A stretch of 64,000 nt of DNA from CAWDMC01 sp963803295 (GTDB taxonomy: Bacteria; Acidobacteriota; Terriglobia; UBA7540): assembly GCA_963803295.1 (NCBI GenBank), contig CAWDMC010000013.1, forward strand, positions 186,001 to 250,000, given 5' to 3'. The translations under genes were made by a program, and so were the position numbers. The notes below the pieces were generated by a model. The model was not told the DNA's origin, did not search any database, and saw only the letters and a list, made by a program, of their open reading frames with translations. How positions within the stretch are numbered: the first letter of the stretch is position 1; the number at the start of each line of letters is the position of its first letter. This document shows positions 42,702 to 52,439 of this stretch, piece by piece.

Positions 42702-43238
42702 TGTCCGTATCCTCCTCCTTCAACTGGAGTTGGACCCTTGGTGCCCGACGCGCATAGAAGCGCTCATAGGAAGCAAAGAAATGCAGTATTCAATAAAGGA
42801 AGCTGCTAGGTATCCCAACAATGTTCTAGTAACCCGACAGCCGAGAGGTTCCGACGCACAACTAAGTACTTTCCAGTACTGCTTGGTGGGAGTCCGCTTG
42901 GCAAGCAGTCCTTCGTGAGGGGAACTCGATGTCAAGCGGTTTGCTCAAAGTGGAACCACAGGTTGGTAGGCACAGCCAACAACCCCCTTCTCCGGTCCGA
43001 ACTATAATACATCCATTGCAGCCTATGTCAAGCAAAAAAACTGCGCGATTAAGCCCCTTTTACGCCCACTTATATATTAGCTTCGTTATCAAGTCGAGAC
43101 TGCCTGTTGTGAAGGGTTCTGTATCCTACTGGTTGCCGACGATTTCGGTGCCGCTAACAAATCCCAATACGATGCCGTTCGGTAGGCCTCGGATGGGACC
43201 GTGATTGCAGTCACTGCTAATTGTCGAGGCAAAACCGG
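42702..43238. other. long leader and intergenic region before the TonB receptor
   Basis: 537 bases. The promoter at 43004-43031 would give a leader of about 295 bases before the receptor start. I see no known riboswitch in it; AGTACTTTCCAGTACT at 42863-42878 is a short inverted repeat (AGTACT on either side of TTCC). No coding gene is supported. Confidence 0.45.
43004..43031 (-). promoter_or_regulatory. promoter of the second TonB receptor gene
   Basis: On the minus strand TTGACA (43031-43026), a 16-base spacer and TATTAT (43009-43004), matching the -10 consensus at 5 of 6 bases. The best sigma-70-type promoter seen in the window, but about 300 bases from the start codon. Confidence 0.65.
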
Positions 43239-44462
43239 TCACTCATTGCTTTGTTGCTGACCTGTGATTGCCTTATCAGCCTCACCTGAGCGATTGGTCT
43301 TTTGGGCGCTTGAGAGTTTGTTGAATAAGTCAAGTTCGCGCTGGCGGTCGGCAGGCCGGTCCAGCTTCTGGTAAACCTGAGCCAGGGTGAAGTGGCTGCG
43401 TGGATCGTTGGGGGCCAAACGCGCCGTGAGGAGCAACTCAGCCTCCGCCTGTTGAAGATCCCCCAGCCCGACGTAGCACCGCCCGAGAAAAAGGTGAGTG
43501 TCCACATCTTTGGGCTGGACGGCTGCAGCCCGCTTCAGGTACGGAAGCGCTTTGCTGAACTGTTTTTGGTAGAGTGCGATGTCGCCCAGAGACAGGTTGG
43601 TGTGAGGGTCGTCCGGTGATTCCTGGAGAGCCAGGAGTAATTCCTTCTCCGCCGCTTCAAACTGGTGCAGCCTCCGATAAGCGACACCCAGGGGAAAGTG
43701 GATGCCTGTGGCATCAGGCTGCTTCCGCAAAGCGGCTTGATACTCACTAATGGCCGCTTCGTAATGTCCCTCCTGGCCGTACAGTTGACCCATAAAGGCG
43801 TGAGTCTGGAAAGAGTCCGGATCAATCCTCCTGAGCTGGTCAATGGCCCGAAATGAAGCGTCCACGTGCAATCGGGCCAGCTCGTAAAACACATTCGCGT
43901 TGTTCGGATTCTTGGCAGCAACCTGATTGAGCTGGTCAATGGCGTCATCCATACGCCCCTCCCCTTCGAGTGCCAAAGCGAGATAGTACCTTGTGGCAGG
44001 GTGCGGTGCGGACGTTTTCAGCTCCTGGTTGAAACTTGCAATGGCATTGTTCTGATCGTGCTTTCCGTAGTAGGACAGTCCCAGGAAAAAATTCACTTGC
44101 GGATAATTCGGGTCTCGGCGCAAAACCCGCATGAAGGAATCGATTGAGTCATCGAACTTGAGTTCGGTTTGTTCAACGAGGCCCAGGCGTTTTAGCGCTT
44201 CGGGGTCATTAGGGTCGGACGCAAGCACCTTGCGGTAGATGCTTTCTGCCGCACCGTATTTTTGCTCGCTCTCATAGGCCTGCGCTTGCTTGAACAGCTC
44301 CGCGGCCTTCTCTTGCTGCGCGAGGCCAGCTGGAGGCGTACTTATGAGCGCCCCTAGCAAGGCAAGCATCACGATCAGCCCGCACCTTCGCGATGCCACC
44401 GCATGAGTATTTGTGCACATTTCCATCTTCGGCGAGGTAAATTCGAGAGGCCGAACCGGCAT
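43239..44462 (-). CDS. TPR-repeat protein, exported
   Basis: Up to 407 residues. The start is uncertain: ATGs at 44462, 44426 and 44420 are in frame, and the signal peptide GLIVMLALLGALISTPPAGL fits the last two better. About nine TPRs follow, for example EKAAELFKQAQAYESEQKYG, KQFSKALPYLKRAAAVQPKD and LQQAEAELLLTARLAPNDPR. Located 28 bases after the DUF1501 gene on the same strand, so probably expressed with it and the PSCyt1 gene. Scaffold-type function; no enzyme domain. Confidence 0.83.
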   Translation of the reverse strand: MPVRPLEFTSPKMEMCTNTHAVASRRCGLIVMLALLGALISTPPAGLAQQEKAAELFKQAQAYESEQKYGAAESIYRKVLASDPNDPEALKRLGLVEQTELKFDDSIDSFMRVLRRDPNYPQVNFFLGLSYYGKHDQNNAIASFNQELKTSAPHPATRYYLALALEGEGRMDDAIDQLNQVAAKNPNNANVFYELARLHVDASFRAIDQLRRIDPDSFQTHAFMGQLYGQEGHYEAAISEYQAALRKQPDATGIHFPLGVAYRRLHQFEAAEKELLLALQESPDDPHTNLSLGDIALYQKQFSKALPYLKRAAAVQPKDVDTHLFLGRCYVGLGDLQQAEAELLLTARLAPNDPRSHFTLAQVYQKLDRPADRQRELDLFNKLSSAQKTNRSGEADKAITGQQQSNE

Positions 44463-44489
44463 TAGAAGCGGGGCTAGGCAATCGTCGAG

Positions 44490-45926
44490 CTAAGCCAGAA
44501 TCCCTTTTACGACGTCTCCAAAGACAAAGGTGAGCCGGGCATCCTGACCCTGGTATTTCACCGTCAGACGCTTATGGTCGATGCCCAGCAGGTAGAGGGC
44601 TGTGGCGTGGAAATCGTGCACGCTCACGGGGTTTTCCACTGCTGCGTAACCCAGTTCGTCGGTAGCGCCGTAGGCAAGTCCGCCTTTGATTCCGCCGCCA
44701 GCCAGCATGAAGGAGAATCCTTTGATGTGATGGTCGCGCCCGTCGCCCCCCTGCGACATGGGGGTGCGGCCGAACTCGCCTCCCCAGACTACTAGTGTAT
44801 CGTCGAGCATGCCTCGTTGCTTGAGATCCTTGATCAGGGCCGCCGTGGCCCGATCGGTCTCCTGCGCTTTGATGGGGATGTTGGCCTTGATGCCGCTGTG
44901 ATGATCCCAATCCCGATGGTAGAGCTGAATGAAGCGGACTCCTCGTTCGGCCAGGCGCCGCGCCAGCAGGCAGTTGGAGGCGAAGGAGCCATCTCCGGGT
45001 TTCGCTCCGTACATATCGAGAACGTGCTGCGGTTCCTTGCTCGTATCCATTAGCCCCGGTACGCTGGATTGCATCTTGAAGGCCATCTCGTATTGCGCAA
45101 TGCGGGTGAGAACCTCCGGGTCCTTCACCGCGTCGTACTCGATCTTGTTGAGTTCGTTGATCGCCCCAATCGAAGCATCCTGAATGTTTGCGTCCACGCC
45201 CTTTGGGTTCTTGATGTACAGCACCGGATCGCCGATGGCATTGAACTTGACGCCCTGGAACCGGCTGGGCAGGAAGCCCGAGGACCACTGCCGGGCGGCA
45301 ATCGGCTGCATCTGGCCGCCCCGGCCTGATGAGACCAGCACAATAAAGCCAGGCAGATCCTGTGCGTCCGACCCGAGCCCGTAGAGCACCCACGAACCCA
45401 TGCTCGGCCGCCCGGCAATGATCATGCCCGTGTTCATCACTGTGTGCGCCGGATCATGATTGATCTGCTCGGTGGTCATCGAACGCACGATGCAGATGTC
45501 ATCCGCTACGCTTCCGATTTCCGGAAACAATTCGCAAAGCTCGAGGCCAGACTTGCCGAACTTCTTGAATCCATACTGCGGACCGAAACAAACCAGCTTC
45601 TTGCCCTGCAGTTGCGCCAGTTGCTGACCCTTGGTGAAGGAGTCGGGCATCGGTTTCCCATCCAACTCCGCGAGCTTCGGCTTGGGGTCGAGCGTCTCCA
45701 GGTGTGATGGACCACCCGCCTGGTAGAGGAAGATGACTCGCTTGGCCTTGGGCGGGAAATGAAGCGGGTTCACGACCCCATGCGACCCTCCGGTCGCCGG
45801 CGAATCCGCGGCAAAGAGCCGCGGGTTGAACAAGGCGTTCAAAGCCAGCATGCCCAGTCCGGACATACCGTAGCCTAGAAACGCCCGGCGCCTGATTTCA
45901 AGTGCGGCTGATTCTTTGGGGTCCAT
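44490..45926 (-). CDS. DUF1501 family protein (sulfatase-like fold)
   Basis: 478 residues from the ATG at 45926, with AAGGAGA upstream; the longer open frame covers a repeat and is rejected. RRRAFLGYGMSGLGMLALNA is a twin-arginine-type signal. The DUF1501 body shows AKRVIFLYQAGGPSHLETLD, PQYGFKKFGKSGLELCELFP, MTTEQINHDPAHTVMNTG, VRFIQLYHRDWDHHSGIKAN and WGGEFGRTPMSQGGDGRDHH, with metal-binding Asp/His as in the alkaline phosphatase superfamily. The family is frequent in Planctomycetes and Acidobacteria and nearly always paired with a PSCyt1/DUF1549/DUF1553 gene, as here. The pair is thought to act on complex polysaccharides; the true reaction is not established. Confidence 0.92.
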   Translation of the reverse strand: MDPKESAALEIRRRAFLGYGMSGLGMLALNALFNPRLFAADSPATGGSHGVVNPLHFPPKAKRVIFLYQAGGPSHLETLDPKPKLAELDGKPMPDSFTKGQQLAQLQGKKLVCFGPQYGFKKFGKSGLELCELFPEIGSVADDICIVRSMTTEQINHDPAHTVMNTGMIIAGRPSMGSWVLYGLGSDAQDLPGFIVLVSSGRGGQMQPIAARQWSSGFLPSRFQGVKFNAIGDPVLYIKNPKGVDANIQDASIGAINELNKIEYDAVKDPEVLTRIAQYEMAFKMQSSVPGLMDTSKEPQHVLDMYGAKPGDGSFASNCLLARRLAERGVRFIQLYHRDWDHHSGIKANIPIKAQETDRATAALIKDLKQRGMLDDTLVVWGGEFGRTPMSQGGDGRDHHIKGFSFMLAGGGIKGGLAYGATDELGYAAVENPVSVHDFHATALYLLGIDHKRLTVKYQGQDARLTFVFGDVVKGILA

Positions 45927-45988
45927 CGTCTTGTCTTCTCCTTCTTTTGGCGATCTTCGCGGATCAGCTCTTTGTCTCTGAACCGGCT

Positions 45989-46062
45989 GTAGCGTCGGCT
46001 GTAGCGCCGGTCTATGACTGTCTATGACCGGCGGCGCACGCCGCTCACAGAGCGGCGCCACG
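45989..46062. repeat. REP-like cluster between DUF1501 and PSCyt1 genes
   Basis: GTAG at 46001 followed by CGCCGGTC, a spacer of TATGACTGTCTAT and GACCGGCG; then GCCGCTCACAGAGCGGCGCCAC, which on the minus strand is GTGG-headed. A partial GTAG unit starts at 45989. The CGCTCACAGAGCG core is shared with the dnaE2 insertion at 10112. Confidence 0.68.
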
Positions 46063-46077
46063 GCGTTCGGCGGCGGA

Positions 46078-49000
46078 CTAGTTCCGCGTGATCGTTTCGT
46101 GCAGGTTCAAGATCGCTCGGGTTACCACTGTCATTGCAGCCAATTCCGTCGGCCTCAAGTTCTTATCTACCGGCGCTTCCCCCACGCCCAGGAGCTCTTG
46201 GGCGCGCTGCGGCTTCGACGATAGGTCCTCAACGGACTTCTTGTGCAAATTGACCAGAATCTGCCGTTCGGCAGGAGTGGGTGCGCGGTCCAACGCCTGG
46301 ACGAACGCCCAGTCAATCCGCCGGTCCAGGGTCGGCCCGCCCCTTTTAAGCGTGTTTTGGGCGAATACGCGCGCCGCTTCTACAAAAATCGGATCGTTCA
46401 ACAGCACCAAGGCCTGCAGCGGTGTATTGGAATTCACACGGTTTACCGTGCATTCCTCGCGGCTTGGAGCGTCGAAAGCCGTAAGACTGGGATGCAGGAA
46501 GGTTCGCTGCCAATGGGTGTAAACACCCCGACGGTACAAGTCCTCGCCTTGGCTCTCGGCATACTCCCGCTTGGGGAAATTTAGCGCCGCCCAATATCCT
46601 TCGGGTTGATATGGCTTTACGCTAGGGCCGCCGAATTTCTCCACCAGCAGGCCGGAAACCGACAAGGCCATGTCGTGGACGACTTCGGCATCCACCCGGA
46701 AGCGGCTTTGCCGCGCCAGGAGCCGGTTGTCCGGGTCCCGCTCCTCAAGTTGCGGGCTGACTAACGAGGACTGGCGGTAGGTGTGGCTGGTGACTATCGT
46801 GCGAATGATATGTTTGACGTCCCAGGGATGAGTGCCTTCGGCCTGCCAGGTCGGCTCCATGAATTCGGCGGCCAACCAGTCAATAAGCTCAGGATTGCTT
46901 GGCCACTCCCCCTGAGAGCCCAGATCGTTCAGCACTTTGGAGAGGCCTGTGCCGAAGAACTGCTGCCACAAACGATTGACGAACACCCTTGCCGTTAACG
47001 GATTATCGCGCGAAACGATCCAATTGGCGAAGTCCAGGCGGGTGGCGCGGCGCCCGCCCGTATCGAGTTGTCCGAGAAACCCTGGAATCGCTGGCTGCAC
47101 GATTTCGCCAGTGTCGTCCATCCAGTTCGCGCGGGGAAGAATCCGAGTCTCGCGGGGCGTTACCGACTCGGAAACCAGCACGCTGGGGATCTCCGACTGC
47201 AGGATCGAACGGGTTGCCTTTAGCCGCTCCAACCGGACAAGCAGCGGCTGTAACTCCGGTTCGGACCATTCGAAGTGCTCGCGCAGTGCCTTATTCTGCG
47301 CTTCGGACCGAGCGCCCGGAGCCACCTTGAGCGCGTCGAGAACGACACCCGGCACTCCGTCACTCGGGACGCCTTTAGGGAATCGGTTGGTGTCGACGGG
47401 CTTACCGGGGTCGAATGCGGCGTCACCCGATTCGGGCCAGGAGTACCGGCCTGAAGAGAGAGCCAGGCGGACGCGGCCGATGGTGGCGCGGCGCAGTTCG
47501 GAATCGTGCTTTAAGCGTACGGTGATAACAGATCCCGCCGCGGTTTTTGCAGGCTCCGCAAAACGCAACACCAGAAACGGGCTTTTGCCCTCGCCGTCAG
47601 ATACCCCCCAACCTGTGGCCGGATTCCCGTCGATGGCGGCCATCGGCGGATTCTCGGGCGACTCGCCGAATCCATCGGTTGTGGCCAATACCAAGGAGAT
47701 TTTCCGCCCTGGCTGCTTCCCGCCGCTTGAGAGTTCCGTCTCCACCTCAGTCAGAACGAAGCGATCGGCGCCTCGTGCCAGCCGCATGCCCGGCAAGCTT
47801 TCATCCTGGATCGCCTGTACGCCGAGGGCCCTCCAGGTGCCCGCGCCAGGCTTGAAACTGATTGTGTACGTTTCCTTGTCCGGATTAGGTCCGCTAGCGA
47901 CAACCAGCCCGTTCCCCGGCGCTTTGCGGTTTTGAAGCGATCCGCCCGTGCTGAAATTGCTCTCCACGGGCTCATCGTTATAGATCGTCAGCCGGGCTCC
48001 GTGGGCTGCCTTCGCCGCGAATGGCCGCTGATACTCCCACTTGAGCCGGCCGGACTTCGAGTCAGCCGACAATTGCGCTTCCCAGGCTGCCTGCCGGGCC
48101 TTCATGCTTGTTGCCTTCTCTTCCAGAGCGCGCCGGGCGGCGCTTACGTCGTCGTTAAGCTTGGCCAGTTGCTTACTCTGCTCAGCCGTCGGCAACGATA
48201 GCGTGGCGGCCCAGGCATCCTCACCCCGCCCAGGCAGAAAGCCCTTCTCCTTGATGTCCGCGAAAAAGGCCTTCATGGAATAGAAGTCTTTGGACTTGAT
48301 GGGATCGAACTTGTGATCGTGACATTCCGCACAACCCGTCGTTAATCCAAGCCAGACCCCGCTCGTGGTGCGCACGCGGTCGGCGCCATATTTGGCCAGG
48401 TATTCTTTGTCCTGAATACCGCCCTCCTGTGAGGTTCGAAGAATGCGGTTGTAGGCTGAAGCCACTTTTTGCTCAATCGTGGCATTGGGGATGAGGTCCC
48501 CGGCAAGCTGTTCGCGGGTGAACACGTCGAAGGGCTTGTTGTCGCGAAATGCCCGCAGCACATAGTCGCGGTAGGGCCAAGCTGGCTGTTCGTTATCCCC
48601 GTGGAACCCGCGCGTGTCCGCATAGCGCACCGCATCCAGCCAGTGCATCGTCTCCATCTCGGCGTAACGCGGGGAATCGAGCAGCCCTGAGACCAATCTG
48701 TCGTAGGCATCCGGCGACTGGTCGTTGACGAATTGCTCTACCTCTGCCGCCGTGGGCGGCAGACCGGTAAGATCCAGCGTGACGCGTCTGATCAACACGC
48801 GGCGGTCCGCCTCGGGCGACGGCTGCAACCCTTCCTTGGCTAGCCGCGCCTGAATGAAGGCATCTACAGGATTCCGGACCGGGGCTTCCTTTCCCGTGAC
48901 CTCAGGAACTGGCGGCCGTTTGATCGCCTGGAAGCTCCAATGACCTTCGTATTTGGCGCCTTCCGCAACCCACTGCCGAACTGTCTCCTTCTGAGCTTGC

Positions 49001-49314
49001 GTCAACGTTTTGTGGGCGAACTCGGGCGGCATCCTCCTGGCAGGATCGTCCGCGAAGATCCGCTTGATGATTTCACTGTCTTCCGGCTTCCCGGGAACAA
49101 TCGGGACCTTGCCGTCAAAGGCCGGCTTCAAAGCTTCTTCACGGATATCGAGGCGCAATTCCACCATACGGGCATTCTTATCGGGCCCGTGACATTTAAA
49201 GCAGGTGTCGGACATGATCGGTCGAATGTCACGGTTGAAGCCCACTTCCGCCGGCACGGGAAGGCTCAGCATTATCGCGCCAATCAGAGAAAGGAGGATT
49301 CGATTAAGAGTCAT
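46078..49314 (-). CDS. PSCyt1 / DUF1549 / DUF1553 protein
   Basis: 1078 residues with a signal peptide. Order of domains: a planctomycete-type cytochrome c domain (PSCyt1, about 25-120) with the haem motif CFKCH, DUF1549 (about 150-360: NPVDAFIQARLAKEGLQPSP, LTGLPPTAAEVEQFV, then LGLTTGCAECHDHKFDPIKS with a second CxxCH), a beta-rich carbohydrate-binding-like middle (about 400-680), and DUF1553 (about 740-1040: FANWIVSRDNPLTARVFVNR, FGGPSVKPYQPEGYW, RVNSNTPLQALVLLNDPIFV). The partner DUF1501 gene follows 152 bases downstream. Probably an extracytoplasmic redox-linked step in polymer breakdown; unproven for the family. Confidence 0.93.
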   Translation of the reverse strand: MTLNRILLSLIGAIMLSLPVPAEVGFNRDIRPIMSDTCFKCHGPDKNARMVELRLDIREEALKPAFDGKVPIVPGKPEDSEIIKRIFADDPARRMPPEFAHKTLTQAQKETVRQWVAEGAKYEGHWSFQAIKRPPVPEVTGKEAPVRNPVDAFIQARLAKEGLQPSPEADRRVLIRRVTLDLTGLPPTAAEVEQFVNDQSPDAYDRLVSGLLDSPRYAEMETMHWLDAVRYADTRGFHGDNEQPAWPYRDYVLRAFRDNKPFDVFTREQLAGDLIPNATIEQKVASAYNRILRTSQEGGIQDKEYLAKYGADRVRTTSGVWLGLTTGCAECHDHKFDPIKSKDFYSMKAFFADIKEKGFLPGRGEDAWAATLSLPTAEQSKQLAKLNDDVSAARRALEEKATSMKARQAAWEAQLSADSKSGRLKWEYQRPFAAKAAHGARLTIYNDEPVESNFSTGGSLQNRKAPGNGLVVASGPNPDKETYTISFKPGAGTWRALGVQAIQDESLPGMRLARGADRFVLTEVETELSSGGKQPGRKISLVLATTDGFGESPENPPMAAIDGNPATGWGVSDGEGKSPFLVLRFAEPAKTAAGSVITVRLKHDSELRRATIGRVRLALSSGRYSWPESGDAAFDPGKPVDTNRFPKGVPSDGVPGVVLDALKVAPGARSEAQNKALREHFEWSEPELQPLLVRLERLKATRSILQSEIPSVLVSESVTPRETRILPRANWMDDTGEIVQPAIPGFLGQLDTGGRRATRLDFANWIVSRDNPLTARVFVNRLWQQFFGTGLSKVLNDLGSQGEWPSNPELIDWLAAEFMEPTWQAEGTHPWDVKHIIRTIVTSHTYRQSSLVSPQLEERDPDNRLLARQSRFRVDAEVVHDMALSVSGLLVEKFGGPSVKPYQPEGYWAALNFPKREYAESQGEDLYRRGVYTHWQRTFLHPSLTAFDAPSREECTVNRVNSNTPLQALVLLNDPIFVEAARVFAQNTLKRGGPTLDRRIDWAFVQALDRAPTPAERQILVNLHKKSVEDLSSKPQRAQELLGVGEAPVDKNLRPTELAAMTVVTRAILNLHETITRN

Positions 49315-49493
49315 CGACGTCCCTCGGGGGAGGAGTTGTTTCTTGTTACTTCACCCGGGAATTGCCAGCTAATTTGGAGCATTTTGGCCTGTGCGGGTGG
49401 AGACGGGTGGAGTATAGCACGAAATTGCGCCGGGTCGAGGCAGCCGAAGCAGAATCGGATGGGATGAAGAAGAATCACGGTGACGTTCAATTC

Positions 49494-49547
49494 TGTAGCG
49501 GCGCTGTCCTCAGCGCCGAAAACGCCGGTGGGGACACCGGCGCTACA
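49494..49547. repeat. REP pair with GTAG heads
   Basis: 54 bases: TGTAG followed by CGGCGCTGTCCTCAGCGCCG, then the inverted arm GCCGGTGGGGACACCGGCG ending CTACA. Same family and order as the element inside dnaE2 at 8001. It sits in the divergent gap between the PSCyt1 and aldo/keto reductase genes. Confidence 0.78.
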
Positions 49548-49596
49548 GCACGCTCACCGATAGCGCTTGGGTAATCTGCGGACCGGAATCCGTCGA

Positions 49597-50577
49597 TCAC
49601 GCCCGGAACACTTCGGGATATTGCGTCGGACCGTCAAGGTGTCCAACCAGCTTGTGCTCAAGACCCTCGCGTGAGACGCCCATCGCCTGCCGCAGGCGTC
49701 CCATCTCTTCCGGGCTCAATGAGGAGAAGTTCCTGGCGATCTCGGTATTGTGATCGATGAACTCTGGCTTCGGCATGCCAATCACCGCGGCCGCGACCGG
49801 CAGGCTCATCGAGTAGCGCAGCAGTGTGTCAACATCCGCTTTGCCGTCGCTCGAACCAAGCAGGAACTCCTGTCCGGTCACCTTCATGGCGATTACCCCG
49901 AGGTTCTTCTTCTTGGCAGCGGGCAGAGCCAGTTCCTCAAAGCGGCCGTTGCGCGAAGCGTTCAGCGCCATTTGGGTGCAATCGAGGTCGTGGCGCTCGA
50001 TGGCCTGGGCGAGCACGGCGCCGTCAGTGTGGCTGGTCATGCCGATAAATCGCGCCATCTTTTGCTCGCGCGCTTCGAGCAAGCCTTTGAGGGCGCCGTC
50101 AGGAGCCTCGATCTTGGCGAGATCGTCAGCGTGGCCGAGGCTGTGGATATGCACTAAATCCACGTGATCGGTTTGGAGCCGCTGCAAGCTGGCTTCCAGG
50201 CGTTTAAGGAACGCGTCGCGAGTGCGGTCGGGAATCTTGGTAGCGAGAAACACTTCTTGGCGTCGAGTGGTCATCACTTTGCCCACGCGTGTTTCGCTCT
50301 TACCGTCGCCGTAGGCATAGGCGGTATCCACGTAGGTGATCCCTAGATCCAGTGCGCGGTTGAGCGCGGCGAGCGCAGCATCCTCTTCGGTGTACATGAG
50401 GAACCGGCTGCCGGATCCGAACGCCAGTATGGAGACGCTGGCCCCGGTCCGCCCGAGGATGCGGTGCGGCAGCTTCTTGATTTCGGCCCTGGGGACTGAG
50501 TTGAGCAGCGGCAAACCCGCACCGGCAGCCGCACCCAGCTTGCCAAGGAATGCACGTCGCGAAAAATCTTTGCCCAT
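49597..50577 (-). CDS. aldo/keto reductase with twin-arginine signal
   Basis: 326 residues from the ATG at 50577, with GGAGGG upstream. The N-terminus KDFSRRAFLGKLGAAAGAGL is a twin-arginine signal, so the folded NADP-type enzyme may be exported, which is common in this family branch in Acidobacteria. AKR signatures: LGITYVDTAYAYGDGKSETR with the catalytic Asp and Tyr, VFLATKIPDRTRD with the Lys, HVDLVHIHSLGHADDL with the His, and MSLPVAAAVIGMPKPEFIDH. It reduces a carbonyl compound, probably a sugar or derivative, given the divergent GMC oxidoreductase next door. Confidence 0.9.
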   Translation of the reverse strand: MGKDFSRRAFLGKLGAAAGAGLPLLNSVPRAEIKKLPHRILGRTGASVSILAFGSGSRFLMYTEEDAALAALNRALDLGITYVDTAYAYGDGKSETRVGKVMTTRRQEVFLATKIPDRTRDAFLKRLEASLQRLQTDHVDLVHIHSLGHADDLAKIEAPDGALKGLLEAREQKMARFIGMTSHTDGAVLAQAIERHDLDCTQMALNASRNGRFEELALPAAKKKNLGVIAMKVTGQEFLLGSSDGKADVDTLLRYSMSLPVAAAVIGMPKPEFIDHNTEIARNFSSLSPEEMGRLRQAMGVSREGLEHKLVGHLDGPTQYPEVFRA

Positions 50578-50717
50578 GATCCCTCCCTGGATTGCCAAGA
50601 CAACCTTGTGGTCGCAGCGCAACGCGTACAGCTCAGGTCCTGTGTGTGGATAGACGGCCACAACCATTATAGTCTGTCCTTCAATGACGCAAGAGGGTTT
50701 GCAACATTTTGGCGAGT

Positions 50718-52439
50718 ATGAGCTTGACAGAAGGGATCTCTTCGCATGAAGCTGTAGCGCTGAAGGAAAGAGGGCTGATCCTCTTCAAAGGATCAATCGG
50801 AAAGGCAAGTTCTGTGCGTGACAAAGGCGGAGAATTCGACGTTTGTATCATCGGATCGGGCGCGGCCGGCGGCATGATGGCCAAGGAGCTGTCGGAGGGC
50901 GGCGCGAAGGTGGTTGTGCTTGAAGGAGGACAAAGGGTTGATCCCTCGCAATTCGTCTCCCACGCCTGGCCATTTGAGCTGCCCTATCGGGGTATGCGAA
51001 ATGAGAGGCAGGAGGCGTTCTATCCTGGCGATGTTAAGACCTCGATTCGCTATGATGTCCCGGAAGGCGTAGGCGTCGACCGCATTCGCGTAGTCGGCGG
51101 CCGCACGGTACATTGGAACGCGGTGAGCCTGCGCTTTGCGGCCCGTGATTTCCGGGAGTGGTCGCTCGCAGGAATTGAAGAGGATTGGCCGCTGAGTTAT
51201 GAGGAGATTGCGCCCTATTATGAGCGCGTCGAGCAGATGATTGGAGTCACCGGCAATGACGATGGTTTGGAGATTCTGCCGGGGGGCAAACACTACCTGC
51301 CACCGCTTCGTTGGCGTTGCAGCGAGCACATCCTGAATCGCGCTCTGAAGCCGATGGGAATTCGGCTGATCTCTGTGCGAAAGGCGGTGCTGACTATGCC
51401 TTACGACGGTCGTCCGGCCTGTCACTATTGCGGCCACTGCATGAGTGGCTGCGATGTTTCGGCGGTATTTTCGAGCGCCACGGCGATGCTTCCCAAAGCG
51501 GAAGCTACGGGTAACTTCACGCTGCGCCAGAACGCCTTGGCGCGCGAGATCCTGGTCGATAAAGATGGCCTGGCCCGTGGCGTTTCCTATGTGGATCCGG
51601 TCACGAAAAAAGAAAGCGAGGTCAAGGCGAAGATCGTGGTGGTTTGCTGCGCCTCGGTGGAATCGGCGCGATTACTGCTGAACTCCCGGTCTCCGCAGCA
51701 CCCCAATGGTCTGGCCAATTCGAATGATGTCGTGGGCCGTTATCTCCACGGGCATATGGGCCATGGCGTGAACATCTACGTACATGAGCTGGAAGGCCTG
51801 AAACCGTTCAACCAGGACGGAGCCACCGATCACGTCTACATTCCCCGCTATAATCATCTCTTCGGCAAGACCCGGTACTCCGGCGGCTGGGGGATCCAGG
51901 TGAATTTCTTGAGCTACATGTTTCCCCAACAGGCTAACTACCTGCAAGGGTACGGGGCTGGGTTCAAGGAGCGTGTCCGTCACATGCAGCCCGGATTCCT
52001 GTTCTTTGGCGTATTCGGCAAAATGCTGGCCAGTCCGGAGAATCGGGTCACGGTGGATCCAAATCAGTTGGACGCCTGCGGCATCCCGATCCCGGTGGTG
52101 CGTATTCGATTTACTGAGAATGACATGGCACTCTGGCACGACACTAATCGAAGCATCGCCGAGATCTGCTCGCATATGAAGTGCGAGATGTTTTCAATGG
52201 CGGCGACGGGGCCAGGCGGTCTGGGGGGGCATGAGGTCGGCACCATCCGCATGGGCAAGAATGTCAAGACTTCCGCGCTTAACCGTTACTGCCAGGCGCA
52301 CGAGGTGAAGAACCTTTTCGTCACCGATGCCAGTTCCTTCACCACCATGGGTGAGAAGAATCCGACGCTTACGATCCTGGCACTCTCTCTGCGTACGGCA
52401 GAATATATCAAGGAGCAGCGCCGCAAAGGCGAATTGTAA
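50718..52439 (+). CDS. GMC-family FAD oxidoreductase
   Basis: About 573 residues from the ATG at 50718. The start is unsure: a TTG at 50709 and a GTG at 50814 (behind GGAAAGG) are in frame, and the first 30 residues do not resemble relatives. FAD-binding motif: FDVCIIGSGAAGGMMAKELS, followed by KVVVLEGGQRVDPSQ; substrate domain with RIRVVGGRTVHWNAVSLRFA and a cysteine-rich ACHYCGHCMSGC; C-terminal GGHEVGTIRMG and ASSFTTMGEKNPTLTILALS. Together with the gluconate-2-dehydrogenase-type small subunit downstream it forms a periplasmic-type sugar or sugar-acid dehydrogenase pair. Confidence 0.9.
   Translation: MSLTEGISSHEAVALKERGLILFKGSIGKASSVRDKGGEFDVCIIGSGAAGGMMAKELSEGGAKVVVLEGGQRVDPSQFVSHAWPFELPYRGMRNERQEAFYPGDVKTSIRYDVPEGVGVDRIRVVGGRTVHWNAVSLRFAARDFREWSLAGIEEDWPLSYEEIAPYYERVEQMIGVTGNDDGLEILPGGKHYLPPLRWRCSEHILNRALKPMGIRLISVRKAVLTMPYDGRPACHYCGHCMSGCDVSAVFSSATAMLPKAEATGNFTLRQNALAREILVDKDGLARGVSYVDPVTKKESEVKAKIVVVCCASVESARLLLNSRSPQHPNGLANSNDVVGRYLHGHMGHGVNIYVHELEGLKPFNQDGATDHVYIPRYNHLFGKTRYSGGWGIQVNFLSYMFPQQANYLQGYGAGFKERVRHMQPGFLFFGVFGKMLASPENRVTVDPNQLDACGIPIPVVRIRFTENDMALWHDTNRSIAEICSHMKCEMFSMAATGPGGLGGHEVGTIRMGKNVKTSALNRYCQAHEVKNLFVTDASSFTTMGEKNPTLTILALSLRTAEYIKEQRRKGEL

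Noticed and set aside
43112..43205. Possible protein remnant (minus-strand words such as GPIRGLPNGIVLGFVSGTE)
   Set aside because: Only about 25 codons, no start, and no family recognised; too little to support a feature.
50709..50816. N-terminal extension of the GMC oxidoreductase as a separate domain
   Set aside because: The roughly 35 residues before the FAD motif have no pattern and compete with a GTG start at 50814; better seen as start-site uncertainty.
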